In this document: in pieces, positions 17,854 to 27,974 of the stretch
Numbering within the stretch: position 1 is the stretch's first letter
How the letters are laid out: the number at the start of each line of letters is the position of its first letter
Source: Oligoflexia bacterium
Lineage (GTDB): Bacteria; Bdellovibrionota; Bacteriovoracia; Bacteriovoracales; Bacteriovoracaceae
DNA length: 64,000 nucleotides
Direction of reading: 5' to 3'
Assembly: GCA_015231955.1 (NCBI GenBank)
Contig: JADGAN010000008.1
Span: 1-64,000, forward strand
Made by a program: the position numbers and the translations under genes
Notes under the pieces: generated by a model
Seen by the model: only the letters and a program-made list of their open reading frames with translations
Databases searched by the model: none
What the model was told of the DNA's origin: nothing

Positions 17854-18855
17854 ATGCAAAAATACTTTATAACAACAAATCTACTTTTGCTGCTATCACT
17901 GCTCTTTGTGCAAACTTTTGCACAAGCTCTTACCTTAGAAAAACTCATTGATGAAAATGCTTCCCAAAAATCTAGCACAAAGATTAATAAACCTCAAGCT
18001 GGCACATGGATCTATCAAGGTTTTGCGGCAACACTCCCTTTGGAATCACTCCTCCTGGAAATTGCTTCACAAACATTTCAAACCCAAGAACACTATGACT
18101 ATGCCGGAACAAAAACCAAACCTGGGGAAGGAGAGAGCTATGAGCAAAATGATATCAACCTCTTTGCTGCCTACGGACTCTACCCGAAAGTCGAGCTGCA
18201 AACAGGAGCACGTTTTCGCGATAACTCCTCTAGCTCCATGGATTGGAGAGGACGCCGCTACAGCGGAAAAAATCGAGGGTTTGAGTCATGGATGATTGGA
18301 ATTAAAAGCAAAATTTACAGCAGCAACAAATGGTGTCTCACTGTCGGAAATACTTTACGTTTTCCCGCTTATAAAAATCGCATGGCCCCCTCACAAGAAA
18401 AGGGAAGAAATACAACCACCAAACCCACACTTGGTGATGCCTCTCGCGAATACCGTGCGGCCCTGCTCCTCTCCCGCTCTTCAGAAAAAAATTTCATCCT
18501 TTCTAGTGAGATTGGGTATCAAGCACGTCAAAACTTCTCTCAAGAAATTCCTTATGCCTTGGAAATTGCGCTGCTGATTCGCAACTACTTTGATCTCTTT
18601 GCTGGTATTCGTGGAATTCACAGCTTGAGCACCGATGGTTCACGCAATAATTATGAAAGCAAGCCGCCCATTTTTACGGGGCCTACCAATCTCCACAACA
18701 GTATCAATCGCTCCTACCTCATGCACTTTTACGGTCTGCATTTGCGCCTTCACTCTTCGTGGCAAGTCATGCTGGAGTGGTCCTCTCTGTTGAAAGGACG
18801 CTCTACCGATGGCGGTGGGCGCGTCACTGCTGCCCTTGCTTGGAAAATCGACTGA
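17854..18855 (+). CDS. Exported outer-membrane barrel protein, hypothetical
   Basis: A 333-aa protein with a signal peptide (MQKYFITTNLLLLLSLLF then QTFAQA). The mature part is a run of amphipathic strands: INLFAAYGLYPKVELQTGARF, SWMIGIKSKIYS, CLTVGNTLRFP, FILSSEIGYQA, FDLFAGIRGIHSL and HLRLHSSWQVMLEWSS. It closes with VTAALAWKID. The pattern and size fit a 10-14-strand outer-membrane barrel, close to the transporter-like beta-barrel families. I recognise no specific family. It is divergent from the SDR fusion (50-bp gap) and starts a plus-strand series of envelope genes that ends at 25983. Confidence 0.6.
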   Translation: MQKYFITTNLLLLLSLLFVQTFAQALTLEKLIDENASQKSSTKINKPQAGTWIYQGFAATLPLESLLLEIASQTFQTQEHYDYAGTKTKPGEGESYEQNDINLFAAYGLYPKVELQTGARFRDNSSSSMDWRGRRYSGKNRGFESWMIGIKSKIYSSNKWCLTVGNTLRFPAYKNRMAPSQEKGRNTTTKPTLGDASREYRAALLLSRSSEKNFILSSEIGYQARQNFSQEIPYALEIALLIRNYFDLFAGIRGIHSLSTDGSRNNYESKPPIFTGPTNLHNSINRSYLMHFYGLHLRLHSSWQVMLEWSSLLKGRSTDGGGRVTAALAWKID

Positions 18856-18960
18856 CAACTGCACTGATAACTACACTGACCACCGCATCTTTACATCTTT
18901 TCTGCTATTGCATATACACATCCCACAAACATTTATAACAAACTCTAGACTGGCCTATAC

Positions 18961-20325
18961 ATGAAAAAATTTACACTGACCGTACTCACAGCTATCGTAT
19001 TTATCTTTACTCTTTTCCTCGTTCTTTCCTTCGCTCCCGAAAAATGTTTAGCAGCTCTTCACGACCCTATGGTTGGCCCTGGGTTAGAGGCAAACTCACT
19101 TGGTGGCGCCTCCTCCTATACCCGAGGAACCACCTTCAGTGCTTTTGGAAATCCTGCCACCATTATCCTGGCAAAAGCACCGCAAATTTCACTCTCCTTT
19201 GATTACTATGAACCAAATCTCGATTCGCCTGCGCTCATCAATACGAACACACTGGCCCAAAGGCAGACACCCTCTGCAACCGAACAGAGTGATCCTAACG
19301 TCTCTACTCGCAGTGTAGGAGTTGGCCTAGTTTTTCCTCTTAGCAAATATTTTGCTTTTGGTCTTAGTGCTTACCTGCCCTCTAACACTTTGGCCCGCAT
19401 CTTCACCCTCTCCGGCAACGACTCCTATTACCTCTCGTTCAATCCGCGCACCCAAAAACCGGAAATTTTCTCTGCACTTGCACTAAAACTGCCCTATGGA
19501 TTTTCAGTGGGAGCAGGACTTTTCTACTCTTTAGAGGTTGCAGGTAATGTTCAGATCGCCATTACTCAAAACGATGCAGAAGCAAGGATGTTGGTGGATT
19601 TAATTCCTGTCTATACACCTTACCTCGGAGTTCTTTATAACTATAATGATCTCTCATTTGGTACTCTTTATCGGGCCGAGCAATCTTCCAAGGCCAAAGT
19701 TGATGTTGATGTAAACTTTGAACTCAATTTAAACTCCAACTTAGCAACTATTCCTTTTGAATCCTCCTCGCAGCTCGTGGCCTTTTATGATCCTGCAACT
19801 TACGGTTTTGGAGGATCCTACCATCTTGGTGACTGGGGATTTTATGCTGGAGGAGAGCACCGATTATGGTCACACTACCGAGCGCCGATCATTGGACTTG
19901 AGGGAAAGGATCTACAAACACTCACCGGAAGCGCTCTAAAACCAGAGGTTATTAAATTAAAAAATACCACCTCCTTACGCGCAGGAATTGAAAGAGAGTT
20001 GGAGTTTTTATTGTTCAATCAAAGTTTTCTTTTAACCACCACTTTAGGTTTTGAACAACACCCTTCAGCACTGCCCGATAAATTACAAAGCTTAGCAATT
20101 GTCGATACTGCCAAAAGCGCTCTGGGCCTTGGGTTAAACTTGGATTGCAAAGCAAAGCTGCTTGGTCAAGAACATAGCTTTAAATTTGGTATGGGAGGTA
20201 AATGGATCTTGTTGCACGAGCAAAAACTTGAAGTTATCGACAACAGCAGTGGACAAATCACGCAAACTGCCCATGTTGGAGGAAGTATCTTTGCCTTCAT
20301 AGGAGAATTTGGTGTTCAATATTAA
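18961..20325 (+). CDS. FadL/OMPP1-like outer-membrane transport protein
   Basis: A 454-aa exported protein. The signal peptide (VLTAIVFIFTLFLVLSFA) ends near residue 32. The mature start, PMVGPGLEANSLGGASS then TTFSAFGNPATI, is the pattern of the OMPP1/FadL/TodX family, whose members are 14-stranded barrels that carry hydrophobic compounds across the outer membrane. Later strands include VGLVFPLSKYFAFGLSAYLPS, LKLPYGFSVGAGLFYS and KFGMGGKWILLH, and the C-terminus IFAFIGEFGVQY ends in a tyrosine. The length is normal for the family. No ribosome site is evident. The next gene starts inside its last codons. The substrate is unknown. Confidence 0.75.
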   Translation: MKKFTLTVLTAIVFIFTLFLVLSFAPEKCLAALHDPMVGPGLEANSLGGASSYTRGTTFSAFGNPATIILAKAPQISLSFDYYEPNLDSPALINTNTLAQRQTPSATEQSDPNVSTRSVGVGLVFPLSKYFAFGLSAYLPSNTLARIFTLSGNDSYYLSFNPRTQKPEIFSALALKLPYGFSVGAGLFYSLEVAGNVQIAITQNDAEARMLVDLIPVYTPYLGVLYNYNDLSFGTLYRAEQSSKAKVDVDVNFELNLNSNLATIPFESSSQLVAFYDPATYGFGGSYHLGDWGFYAGGEHRLWSHYRAPIIGLEGKDLQTLTGSALKPEVIKLKNTTSLRAGIERELEFLLFNQSFLLTTTLGFEQHPSALPDKLQSLAIVDTAKSALGLGLNLDCKAKLLGQEHSFKFGMGGKWILLHEQKLEVIDNSSGQITQTAHVGGSIFAFIGEFGVQY

Positions 20326-23300
20326 AATTCATACATATTTTAGGATTCATATTGCTGTTTGCATCTCTTCTCTGCTGCTCTTCTTGGCCATAGGCTGTGG
20401 TCGCAGTAAGCTTGATCTTCCCAAGATGCGGCCAAGCTATGACAAGTCAAAATCGCAAGCAAGTAAGATCGCATGCCAAAGCATCCATCTCCCTAGTGAA
20501 ATTAGCTTTAATGGTGAGTTTTTAAAGAGTTTCATCCAATGTGCCAGCAATATCAATGAGGAGACAGGAAAGGAGAGTTTAGAAAAGTCGATTACTCTAC
20601 TAAACAAGCTGGATGTGAGTGGCATTGACTCTTTAATTGCACTTCTACTATTCGATCCAAACGATCCGCTTTTATCCCATGAGAAGAGTCATGAGCACGT
20701 TGCAACCTATCCTCTTTTGAAAACCATGATGGTGCTCACAGAACGTGGCAGTTGCCTTCTCAAAAAATCGCCGGAAGAAAATGTCTGCTTAAACCCCAAG
20801 GCCAAAGATCCCAGCTTGCAACAACTCCTTTTATCCTTTGATCCCTCCTGGAGTGTGGGGCTTGCCACCTCCATGAGTAGCGATCAATCACTGGCCAAAA
20901 GTTTAGATCTTATCGCTCCCCTTTTAAGTAGCATTGAGGGAGAAAAACTCCTCTCTTTAGCGAGGGAGCTTCTGAAAAATCAGCACCTCCGGAGAGATTT
21001 TACCGATACACTTCTGCACTGGTTTCAAAAAGGGGAACTCTATAATCATGCAAAATCCCTGGCCACGCTTGAACGAAGTGTAGATATTCCGCTTTCGCTT
21101 AAACGGCAACTGCTTGCCGACTGGCTAAATCCTCGCTATCCAAACTCTAGCGCATCAGAGCAAACTAACTACGATGAACATGCAACTACGGTACAACTCT
21201 CTTCCTCTCTGCTTGCGAACTCCACAAGAAGCGATGAGCGCTTTAAAACATTTCTTACCCACCTTAATGATCAAGAAAAAAATGTCATCACCGATTTTGT
21301 ATCCACTCTTATCCATGAATTTTTAGCACTCTCCTCTAGCGAACGCTTAAGTATACTTGAGCGATTATCTCAGAGTGCAAAAAACTCTTTTCAAGAACAA
21401 GAGTGGCCGATTAAAAACATGCTAGCAACCATCTGGCTGCTCAAGGAAACCAAGGCTAAAGATCTTCGCGTCGTGATCAATCGTGTGTTGGAAATTCTTG
21501 AAAACGATCCTCGCTCCATTGGCCCTTTTAATTCAAAAATTGGCTCTTCAAAAATCCATTCCATGATGGAAAGTCTGCTCCTCTATGGTGGCGCTATCCC
21601 CGATTGTCAGGGACTAAACCTTGAGGGATTAACTCAAATCACTGACCGTTCCTATGAAGAGTGGTCAAGGCGGTTACAATCTTTTCTGCTGCCTAGCGAT
21701 CGTTGCCGAGGAGGATTACCTCCACTAGCAGCTGCTATCTTTTCCTATATCGAACAAGAACTCTCTTGCCAAAATCAAACCCATGATGGAAACCCCGGGA
21801 CTGGGACTGACGAGGATCGTTTCTGTCCTAAAGAAGAGGAGATCAAAGCACTGGCACTCAAAATCCAACAAGAGGCCGAAAGTGACAGTGGACTGATCTC
21901 GGAAAAGAGTAGTGATGACTCCACTTTACGCGAATTTTTATTAGCACTCTTAAAAGAGAGTCAGAGCAAACTAAAACACGATCCTTACTATCTTCGCTGG
22001 AAGCACTTAGCGCGAGGAGGAGTAAAAGCAGAATCCCTTGATGAAATCATTAACAATATCACCACCACGACACCGCTTAATGCTTACAACATTGCAAGAC
22101 TGGATGAAAAGATTGCAGAGCATCCTTTGCAAAAGCGCCTCTTCTTTCCCAATTTTTTAGAAAATCTTATCAATGAAAAAATAAAATATTTGCTCACACT
22201 TCAAGACCAATTTTCCAATATGCTTGTACCCGGCAGCGACCTTAAAATTATGCAACTCTTTAGTGGCACCTATGTAGGAGGCCCCTTTGAGCAAATCTTA
22301 AGTGACTACTTTTATCTTGAAAACCTGCCTGCTGCTATCGAACCTACAGCATACGACTCTCATATGGATCTCTTTAGAACGCGAGAACTCTTATCTCGCC
22401 TGCGTGCTCCAGCGGCCCTCTTTAAAAACTTTCGGCTGGATCGTACCCGTCCTGATGAAGCTGTCGATTACAAATTTTTAGGGGAAAAGGGCCTTAGCGT
22501 TGAGTTTGAAAACTCCAAACTTAAACTTAATAAACCAGAAGCACTCCTAGGGGCCAAAGAACTTTTTAATGATAAAAATGAAGGGCACTTCCGTTTAAAG
22601 CAAATCTTACTCTATGGTGACCTCGAGGGCGACCTTATTGGTAAGGACATTTTTGACACCGCCATGCTAAATCCAGAAAAGGCACCGGCAAGCGATATCT
22701 TTGTTACTTGGGTAAGAGAAAGGCTGCATGCCTATCACAAGATGCAAACGCCAGAACAAATTGAGTTATGGACAAAAATTGTCAATGACCGCCTAGATAA
22801 AATTTCCAACTTAAACGAAGTTAACTATTTTGATCGTAAAGCGTACTCCCCTGAAGAGGTAAGAAAGCTCTTGCTTTTCTACTCTCAGCAGATGCTGGTC
22901 GCACCGGCCCTCCTTCCCGACAAGAGTGATGCCGTTGTCAGTACTTCAACCGCAACCGGGCCTAAAAATCTTTTTCTCAGCATCCCCTCCTATCGGAACA
23001 ACAAATGGTCAACTTTCCTCTCCCTGTACCCGAAAACGCCCTTTGTCTCCCTCTATAGCAGTGAAGGAAATGATGATATTACCACTCTCGCGGGGATTGA
23101 TGAGGCAACCTATAAAACGATCTTTAATAAATCGCTATGGTCACTCACTCTTGATAAAGAGAGTGAAATCTATCGCCTGTCTTCTCTCTCTTTGCTGGCC
23201 GCAGATGATCCTAAAGATGAAATTTTTAAAATTTTATCGACCTTAAATCTCTTGGCAGCAACCAGCGAGTCTAAACCCAATTTCATGCCTCTCCTCTCTA

Positions 23301-25243
23301 CTACTAAGAGCTGTTGGAATAAGGCCTCTCAGGCGATCGCTTGTCCTATCACTTTCCCCAGTGAAAAGTATGCCGAACTAAAAAATTATATCAACCAAAT
23401 CGCCATCCTTTACCACTGTCCCTATATCAGCAACGCCTATGGTTTTTCACCCACCTTTACAAAAGAAATGGCCCGATCCTTGGCCCTAAAAGAGTTGTCT
23501 TTTAGCGAACAGCAACTTTGTGAGCAAGCAAACTACAATCTGCTACATCCAAGCTTGAACTCCCGAATTTTCAAACCTATGGTAAGTGAAAAGATTTTAC
23601 ATGACCTCCTGCGTATGGGAAAAAATCCTAAATTAAAAGCAACACTGGCCGAACTTGGTGCCCACATTCGCCACTATAAGCTCCTAAAAAAGTATGCTCC
23701 GGCCTTTGAGGATAATCACAATACCCCTACCCCTATCGCACAAACGGAAAAACATCTCTTTGCACTCTCCTTCATCAACTCTTCCTCCTACCTCTATCCT
23801 CTCAAATCTTGGGCCTACATCTTCAAGAAGAGTTCTGATAATAAAGGGCTCACGCTTCCTCCGGGACTCCTCTCCGCTTATATCAATTTTATCAAACAAG
23901 AGTATGTAGGCAAATACACCCTTTCCAGTCGTGAATATGTTATGACAAAAAATCTTATTGAGAATGCCTTAGATCGTTTAGGATCGAAATACCCTAAAGA
24001 TGCACCTACGCTCAGCAATCCTGTAGAGGCCAAGTGGGGTATCCTCTTTCACTTTGTAAAACATGTTTTAATCCCGCTACAAGATGAAGCAGAAAAACAA
24101 GATCTCTCTGTCATCGATTATTTCATTAACGTCATCTCTTCCGTGCATAAGCATCCCTACTATCTAGAGATGTTAGGACACCTCTTCTCCTACCCTCAAG
24201 ATACCGAGACACCTCCGATTTATAATTCTGCACTTCCCATGGTCGTTCAACATTTACGCGACAAAGATCCAAATCACCACTTTAGTTGGAATGATCCGGG
24301 AATGATGATCTTTAAACAATTCTTTAGGGCCGAGAACATGCTGGCAATTATGAGTGTAACTCACCTCTTTTCTCCGCAAGAGATTACTCGCGCTGTAAAG
24401 TCGTTTTCCTATACCATTACTCATGCCACCAACAGCTCGAAAAATATCTCCCTTCCTAAAATCGTCAACACCTTTTTTCAGTGGTATGAAGATGCACTGA
24501 CTACAGTCACTCTTGATAATAAAAACATTCCAATGATTGATCGGGTTCAAAAAGATGTCATGGGAATGGTCAATGCCAACTATCCTTTAGAGTACACACT
24601 ATCTCTAAATTCCATTTTCGATTCCATTCTCTCTTCTCATCAATCGTTTAATCAAAGAGATTATGCCCCTTTGATTGAGGATCTCGAAAAATATGTTGAT
24701 TTCTTTTTTAAAAATGGATTCGACTTATTGGCCATTTACCAAGATCATCAAAGTGGTCTTGACCGTGACCGTTACAATGATCACAGTGAAAATTATTTTC
24801 AACAGCTCATGCTCTCTTACCTCATGCCACTACATCTGGATTCGCTACAACCGGGACTAGAATCTTTAGTCGAGCTTCTTGATGATCCAGGAATTCCTGA
24901 GTGGAAAAATACAGTTGTGCCCTTACTTACAGTAAAATCGTCTCGCACTAAAATGATCAAGGCACTACAAACATTACAGCAAGTACCCATCTCTCTTTAC
25001 CAGGAAGCACTCCAAGAGGCAGATAAGTTGCTTCCGGCCACTCACAATTTCTCTCGTTACATCACCCTTCGTGGAAAATGGAGTGATCATGCCTCAGCAG
25101 ATTTTATCTACACCATGGAATCTCTTTCCCGCTTAAGCACACCTCAAAATCAAGATTGGAACAATCAATATAAGTTATTGCAAGAGTGGTTAGGGCCCTT
25201 ATCGCGTCCAAAACATACATTTGACAAATCTCTCTCTTTTTAG
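20312..25243 (+). CDS. Giant lipoprotein, hypothetical (1643 aa)
   Basis: A 1643-aa protein, the second longest in the window. The start is best placed at GTG 20312, six bases after AGGAG (20301-20305); a TTG at 20309 is too close. The signal peptide ends in SLLLFLAIGC, a lipobox, so the mature protein is lipid-anchored and probably periplasmic or surface exposed. The rest is almost all helical, without recognisable repeats or catalytic motifs, and has few cysteines. Large Asp/Lys-rich helices predominate. It overlaps the FadL-like gene by 14 bp, so the two are presumably made together, which suggests that the lipoprotein serves the transporter or sits beside it. I know no family of this size with this pattern. 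Confidence 0.65.
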   Translation: MFNIKIHTYFRIHIAVCISSLLLFLAIGCGRSKLDLPKMRPSYDKSKSQASKIACQSIHLPSEISFNGEFLKSFIQCASNINEETGKESLEKSITLLNKLDVSGIDSLIALLLFDPNDPLLSHEKSHEHVATYPLLKTMMVLTERGSCLLKKSPEENVCLNPKAKDPSLQQLLLSFDPSWSVGLATSMSSDQSLAKSLDLIAPLLSSIEGEKLLSLARELLKNQHLRRDFTDTLLHWFQKGELYNHAKSLATLERSVDIPLSLKRQLLADWLNPRYPNSSASEQTNYDEHATTVQLSSSLLANSTRSDERFKTFLTHLNDQEKNVITDFVSTLIHEFLALSSSERLSILERLSQSAKNSFQEQEWPIKNMLATIWLLKETKAKDLRVVINRVLEILENDPRSIGPFNSKIGSSKIHSMMESLLLYGGAIPDCQGLNLEGLTQITDRSYEEWSRRLQSFLLPSDRCRGGLPPLAAAIFSYIEQELSCQNQTHDGNPGTGTDEDRFCPKEEEIKALALKIQQEAESDSGLISEKSSDDSTLREFLLALLKESQSKLKHDPYYLRWKHLARGGVKAESLDEIINNITTTTPLNAYNIARLDEKIAEHPLQKRLFFPNFLENLINEKIKYLLTLQDQFSNMLVPGSDLKIMQLFSGTYVGGPFEQILSDYFYLENLPAAIEPTAYDSHMDLFRTRELLSRLRAPAALFKNFRLDRTRPDEAVDYKFLGEKGLSVEFENSKLKLNKPEALLGAKELFNDKNEGHFRLKQILLYGDLEGDLIGKDIFDTAMLNPEKAPASDIFVTWVRERLHAYHKMQTPEQIELWTKIVNDRLDKISNLNEVNYFDRKAYSPEEVRKLLLFYSQQMLVAPALLPDKSDAVVSTSTATGPKNLFLSIPSYRNNKWSTFLSLYPKTPFVSLYSSEGNDDITTLAGIDEATYKTIFNKSLWSLTLDKESEIYRLSSLSLLAADDPKDEIFKILSTLNLLAATSESKPNFMPLLSTTKSCWNKASQAIACPITFPSEKYAELKNYINQIAILYHCPYISNAYGFSPTFTKEMARSLALKELSFSEQQLCEQANYNLLHPSLNSRIFKPMVSEKILHDLLRMGKNPKLKATLAELGAHIRHYKLLKKYAPAFEDNHNTPTPIAQTEKHLFALSFINSSSYLYPLKSWAYIFKKSSDNKGLTLPPGLLSAYINFIKQEYVGKYTLSSREYVMTKNLIENALDRLGSKYPKDAPTLSNPVEAKWGILFHFVKHVLIPLQDEAEKQDLSVIDYFINVISSVHKHPYYLEMLGHLFSYPQDTETPPIYNSALPMVVQHLRDKDPNHHFSWNDPGMMIFKQFFRAENMLAIMSVTHLFSPQEITRAVKSFSYTITHATNSSKNISLPKIVNTFFQWYEDALTTVTLDNKNIPMIDRVQKDVMGMVNANYPLEYTLSLNSIFDSILSSHQSFNQRDYAPLIEDLEKYVDFFFKNGFDLLAIYQDHQSGLDRDRYNDHSENYFQQLMLSYLMPLHLDSLQPGLESLVELLDDPGIPEWKNTVVPLLTVKSSRTKMIKALQTLQQVPISLYQEALQEADKLLPATHNFSRYITLRGKWSDHASADFIYTMESLSRLSTPQNQDWNNQYKLLQEWLGPLSRPKHTFDKSLSF

Positions 25244-25290
25244 TTAATGAAGTATATAAAAGTATAGAGAGTTTTTTTAGGAGGTTATTT

Positions 25291-25983
25291 ATGAATTATA
25301 TTTTAATGTCTTTAGCTCTATTCATTTTCACTTTACCGCATACGCTATTTGCGGCAACTATGCCAACCCCACCAGAAGATTGCTTTGCAGAGCAAAGCTA
25401 CTGTCACAAATATGAGATTGTCTATGATAATGACATTCGCTATATTGAAGTTACCATCCATGCAGAGATCGATGCGAGTGAATTTGCAACATCTCAAGAC
25501 ATTATTAACCGTTACTTCGATTTTGATCATTGGTTCGAGTATCTTGATGGTAAAGATGCTGTTCGCCTGGTGACATCGACCGCTTTACCCACTACAGTTG
25601 AGGCCGATGGTAGAGAGTACATCTGGCACTTCTCTCACTACTACACCAAAGCACCTTTCCCTCTCTGGAGTATGCAAATAAAAGAGGTGAGTTACTACCG
25701 CAAAATAGTTCCTAACCCATATGCTGATGCACAAGTTGCATGGGAATTTGATCTTAAGAAAGGCAGAATTCAGATACCATCTCTTGGCGAAGATTTTACC
25801 GACTCCTGGGGACTTAAGTACAAATACGGGCAACTTTTTGCTCGCTTCGATCAGGAAAAACAAAAATATTATGTTCTCGCGGTCACCAGAGTTATTCCTT
25901 CTATCGACCTGCTTCCAAGCGTGGCCGCCCCTTATATTGAGGCATCTATGCTCGCTATCTTTCAGGGAGTATTTGACTTGTAA
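25291..25983 (+). CDS. Secreted hypothetical protein (possible SRPBCC-like fold)
   Basis: A 230-aa protein with a signal peptide (LMSLALFIFTLPHTLFAA). A strong AGGAGG sits seven bases before the ATG. After a short Cys-containing start, the sequence has long strands and the helix TSQDIINRYFDFDHW, then strand-like stretches REYIWHFSHYYT and YYVLAVTRVIP and a C-terminal helix AAPYIEASMLAIFQG. This order of strands with a long final helix is loosely like the START/SRPBCC lipid-binding fold, which would suit a periplasmic carrier next to a FadL-like porin. The fold guess is weak. The 3' end overlaps the convergent Na/Pi cotransporter gene by 29 bp. Confidence 0.55.
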   Translation: MNYILMSLALFIFTLPHTLFAATMPTPPEDCFAEQSYCHKYEIVYDNDIRYIEVTIHAEIDASEFATSQDIINRYFDFDHWFEYLDGKDAVRLVTSTALPTTVEADGREYIWHFSHYYTKAPFPLWSMQIKEVSYYRKIVPNPYADAQVAWEFDLKKGRIQIPSLGEDFTDSWGLKYKYGQLFARFDQEKQKYYVLAVTRVIPSIDLLPSVAAPYIEASMLAIFQGVFDL

Positions 25984-27670
25984 GATCGGAATCATCCTCC
26001 CTCGTATAAATGCTCATCACCTTTGCAATATTTCCCGTATACACATTAATTTGTTTTAAGTAATCCATCAGCTCCATATGAATTTCGTGAGTATCGATAG
26101 ACTCCTTAACCTTTTCTCGAAGCCGCTCAATATGCTTTCGCCGATAATTATCTTCAAGACTGATATAGTTGTTCATCTTTTGAATCACCCTTCCAATCTT
26201 TTCTGCATCGATTTCGGCAAAGAGATTATGGATTCTCGATATCTGCTTGCACATCTTTAAATGGTAGATGGTCAACTCCTCCGATCCCTCTAAAGAAAAA
26301 TGCACATTCAGTCTGCGCTTCTTGTTTAAAAGCGGTAAAATACTTTTATTAATAATATCTCCAATACTCTCTAAATCCTTAGTAATCGACATCAGCGCAT
26401 AAATCTCATTGCTTTGCCTAGCATTGGTATCGCTTCTTGAAATCTCCAAAAGATAGCGCGTGATCCGTTTTTCCAAAAAATCGAGATGCTTCTCTTTTAA
26501 AAAGATCGACTCTTCCAAGGTTAGCTCACTTTTTTTCTTAACAAGCTTTCCCTCAACTTCAGAAATAAAAGGGACAATCACTGGCCCCAGCATGCCGTCT
26601 AAAATTTTGGCCATTCGAGAAATTTCCAATCTCGACATATCAATCGCCATCGCTGGTGTCGCAAGAAAGGCCTCATCAAGGTGACGAATTTTAGGCACAC
26701 AATCTTCGGGCAACTCTTTGTCGGGAAAAATTTTAACTAAAATCTCTGCAAAATAGTTAGTAAAAGGTAAAAAGACTAAGGCCAATCCCACATTAAAGAG
26801 TGTATGAGCATTGGCAACTTGGCGCTCAATTCCATGCGACAACAAGCTCGATAGCAAGCGCACCCCCTCTGCAAATGCGGGAATCCAGGCCACAAACACC
26901 AGCACTCCTCCTATTTTAAAGAGAACATGTGCCAGCGCCACTCGCTGAGCAGGGCGATCGGCCCTCCAAGCGGCCATTACCGCGGTAACACAAGTCCCAA
27001 TATTGGCCCCCATAATAATCGGAATACTTGCCTCCAATGAAATTAAATTTTGCTGAGACAACACCACCACCATCCCTATGGTAGCAGCACTACTATGGAT
27101 AAAGGCAGTAATTGCAGCACTGGCAATCATACCCCAAACAGGATTTTCCAGCCCTTGGATAATCGCCAAGATCTGTGGTGACTTTTGCATCGGAATCATA
27201 GTATCGCTCATCATCTTGATTCCATAAAAGAGCAGTCCACAGCCAAAAATCGCCTCACCTAGATGAAACCATCCTCGCTTTTTTTTCTCATTAAACACAA
27301 TCAGTATAAATCCTACGAGCACCATCACTAAGGAATAATCTGATAAATTAAGTGCAATAAGCTGTACTGTAACCGTTGTTCCTATATCTGCTCCTAAAAG
27401 CACTCCTAATGTTTGAGAAAAACGAATCAGTCCAGATTGTACCAACCCCACCAGCATCACGGTGGTTGCACTACTCGATTGCACCAAAGCAGTTACAACA
27501 GTTCCTATTATCATCGCTAAAATGCGATTGCTTGTAAGCAACCCTAAAAACGATTTAATCCGGTGGTTTGAAGCTGCCTGCAATCCCTTGGACATCTTGT
27601 CCATTCCATAAAGGAAGATGGCCAATCCCCCGCCAATCCCTGTAAAAATTTTCCACCAAAGATACTCCAT
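25955..27670 (-). CDS. Na/Pi cotransporter family protein with PhoU-like domain
   Basis: A 571-aa protein, taking the start at 27670 (MEYLWWKIFTGIGGG), where GGAG lies six bases before the ATG; an earlier ATG at 27706 adds 12 residues but has no ribosome site. The first 330 residues hold two inverted repeats of the Na/Pi-cotransporter family: TALVQSSSATTVMLVGLV with LGADIGTT, and TAFIHSSAATIGMVV with MGANIGTC. The QSSSA and HSSA motifs form the two halves of the substrate site. Residues about 345-571 are a PhoU-like helical domain (MSITKDLESIGDII). The protein belongs to the inner membrane and exports or imports phosphate with sodium; the direction is not certain. It overlaps the upstream convergent gene. 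Confidence 0.9.
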   Translation of the reverse strand: MEYLWWKIFTGIGGGLAIFLYGMDKMSKGLQAASNHRIKSFLGLLTSNRILAMIIGTVVTALVQSSSATTVMLVGLVQSGLIRFSQTLGVLLGADIGTTVTVQLIALNLSDYSLVMVLVGFILIVFNEKKKRGWFHLGEAIFGCGLLFYGIKMMSDTMIPMQKSPQILAIIQGLENPVWGMIASAAITAFIHSSAATIGMVVVLSQQNLISLEASIPIIMGANIGTCVTAVMAAWRADRPAQRVALAHVLFKIGGVLVFVAWIPAFAEGVRLLSSLLSHGIERQVANAHTLFNVGLALVFLPFTNYFAEILVKIFPDKELPEDCVPKIRHLDEAFLATPAMAIDMSRLEISRMAKILDGMLGPVIVPFISEVEGKLVKKKSELTLEESIFLKEKHLDFLEKRITRYLLEISRSDTNARQSNEIYALMSITKDLESIGDIINKSILPLLNKKRRLNVHFSLEGSEELTIYHLKMCKQISRIHNLFAEIDAEKIGRVIQKMNNYISLEDNYRRKHIERLREKVKESIDTHEIHMELMDYLKQINVYTGNIAKVMSIYTREDDSDLTSQILPER

Positions 27671-27881
27671 TCCCCTCTCCACACTTTTTAGCACCCATCC
27701 TGACACGACTGCGCTGACTTGATGAGCAGCTAAAACTTTTTCTGCTTTTTCTCCATAAACTTGAGGTCAAACTTTGCAATTGCAGAATATTCCCGCTCTT
27801 TGCTAAAAGAGTTTAAGCAAACATCCGATACCTCTTGTAGTTGTGGATGCAAGTAAAAACATTACTTTTGGGATTTACAAA

Positions 27882-27974
27882 ATGAGCAGAGATATCATCG
27901 TCACGTTAGGGATTACTTTACTAACGGTTGGGTTCTTTCTTTTTGTTCTCTATTTCAGAAGTGGGGCCTTCTAG
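27882..27974 (+). CDS. Small membrane protein (30 aa)
   Basis: A 30-codon frame with ATG at 27882 and stop at 27972. It reads MSRDIIVTLGITLLTVG then a hydrophobic run FFLFVLYF and RSGAF, that is, one transmembrane helix with charged ends, the Arg residues fitting a membrane-spanning miniprotein. A GGGA lies about nine bases upstream. It stands alone on the plus strand between the minus-strand genes at 27670 and 29296, overlapping the end of hflX by 4 bp. The family is unknown. The hydrophobic composition and clean frame support it, but such short frames also occur by chance. Confidence 0.4.
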   Translation: MSRDIIVTLGITLLTVGFFLFVLYFRSGAF

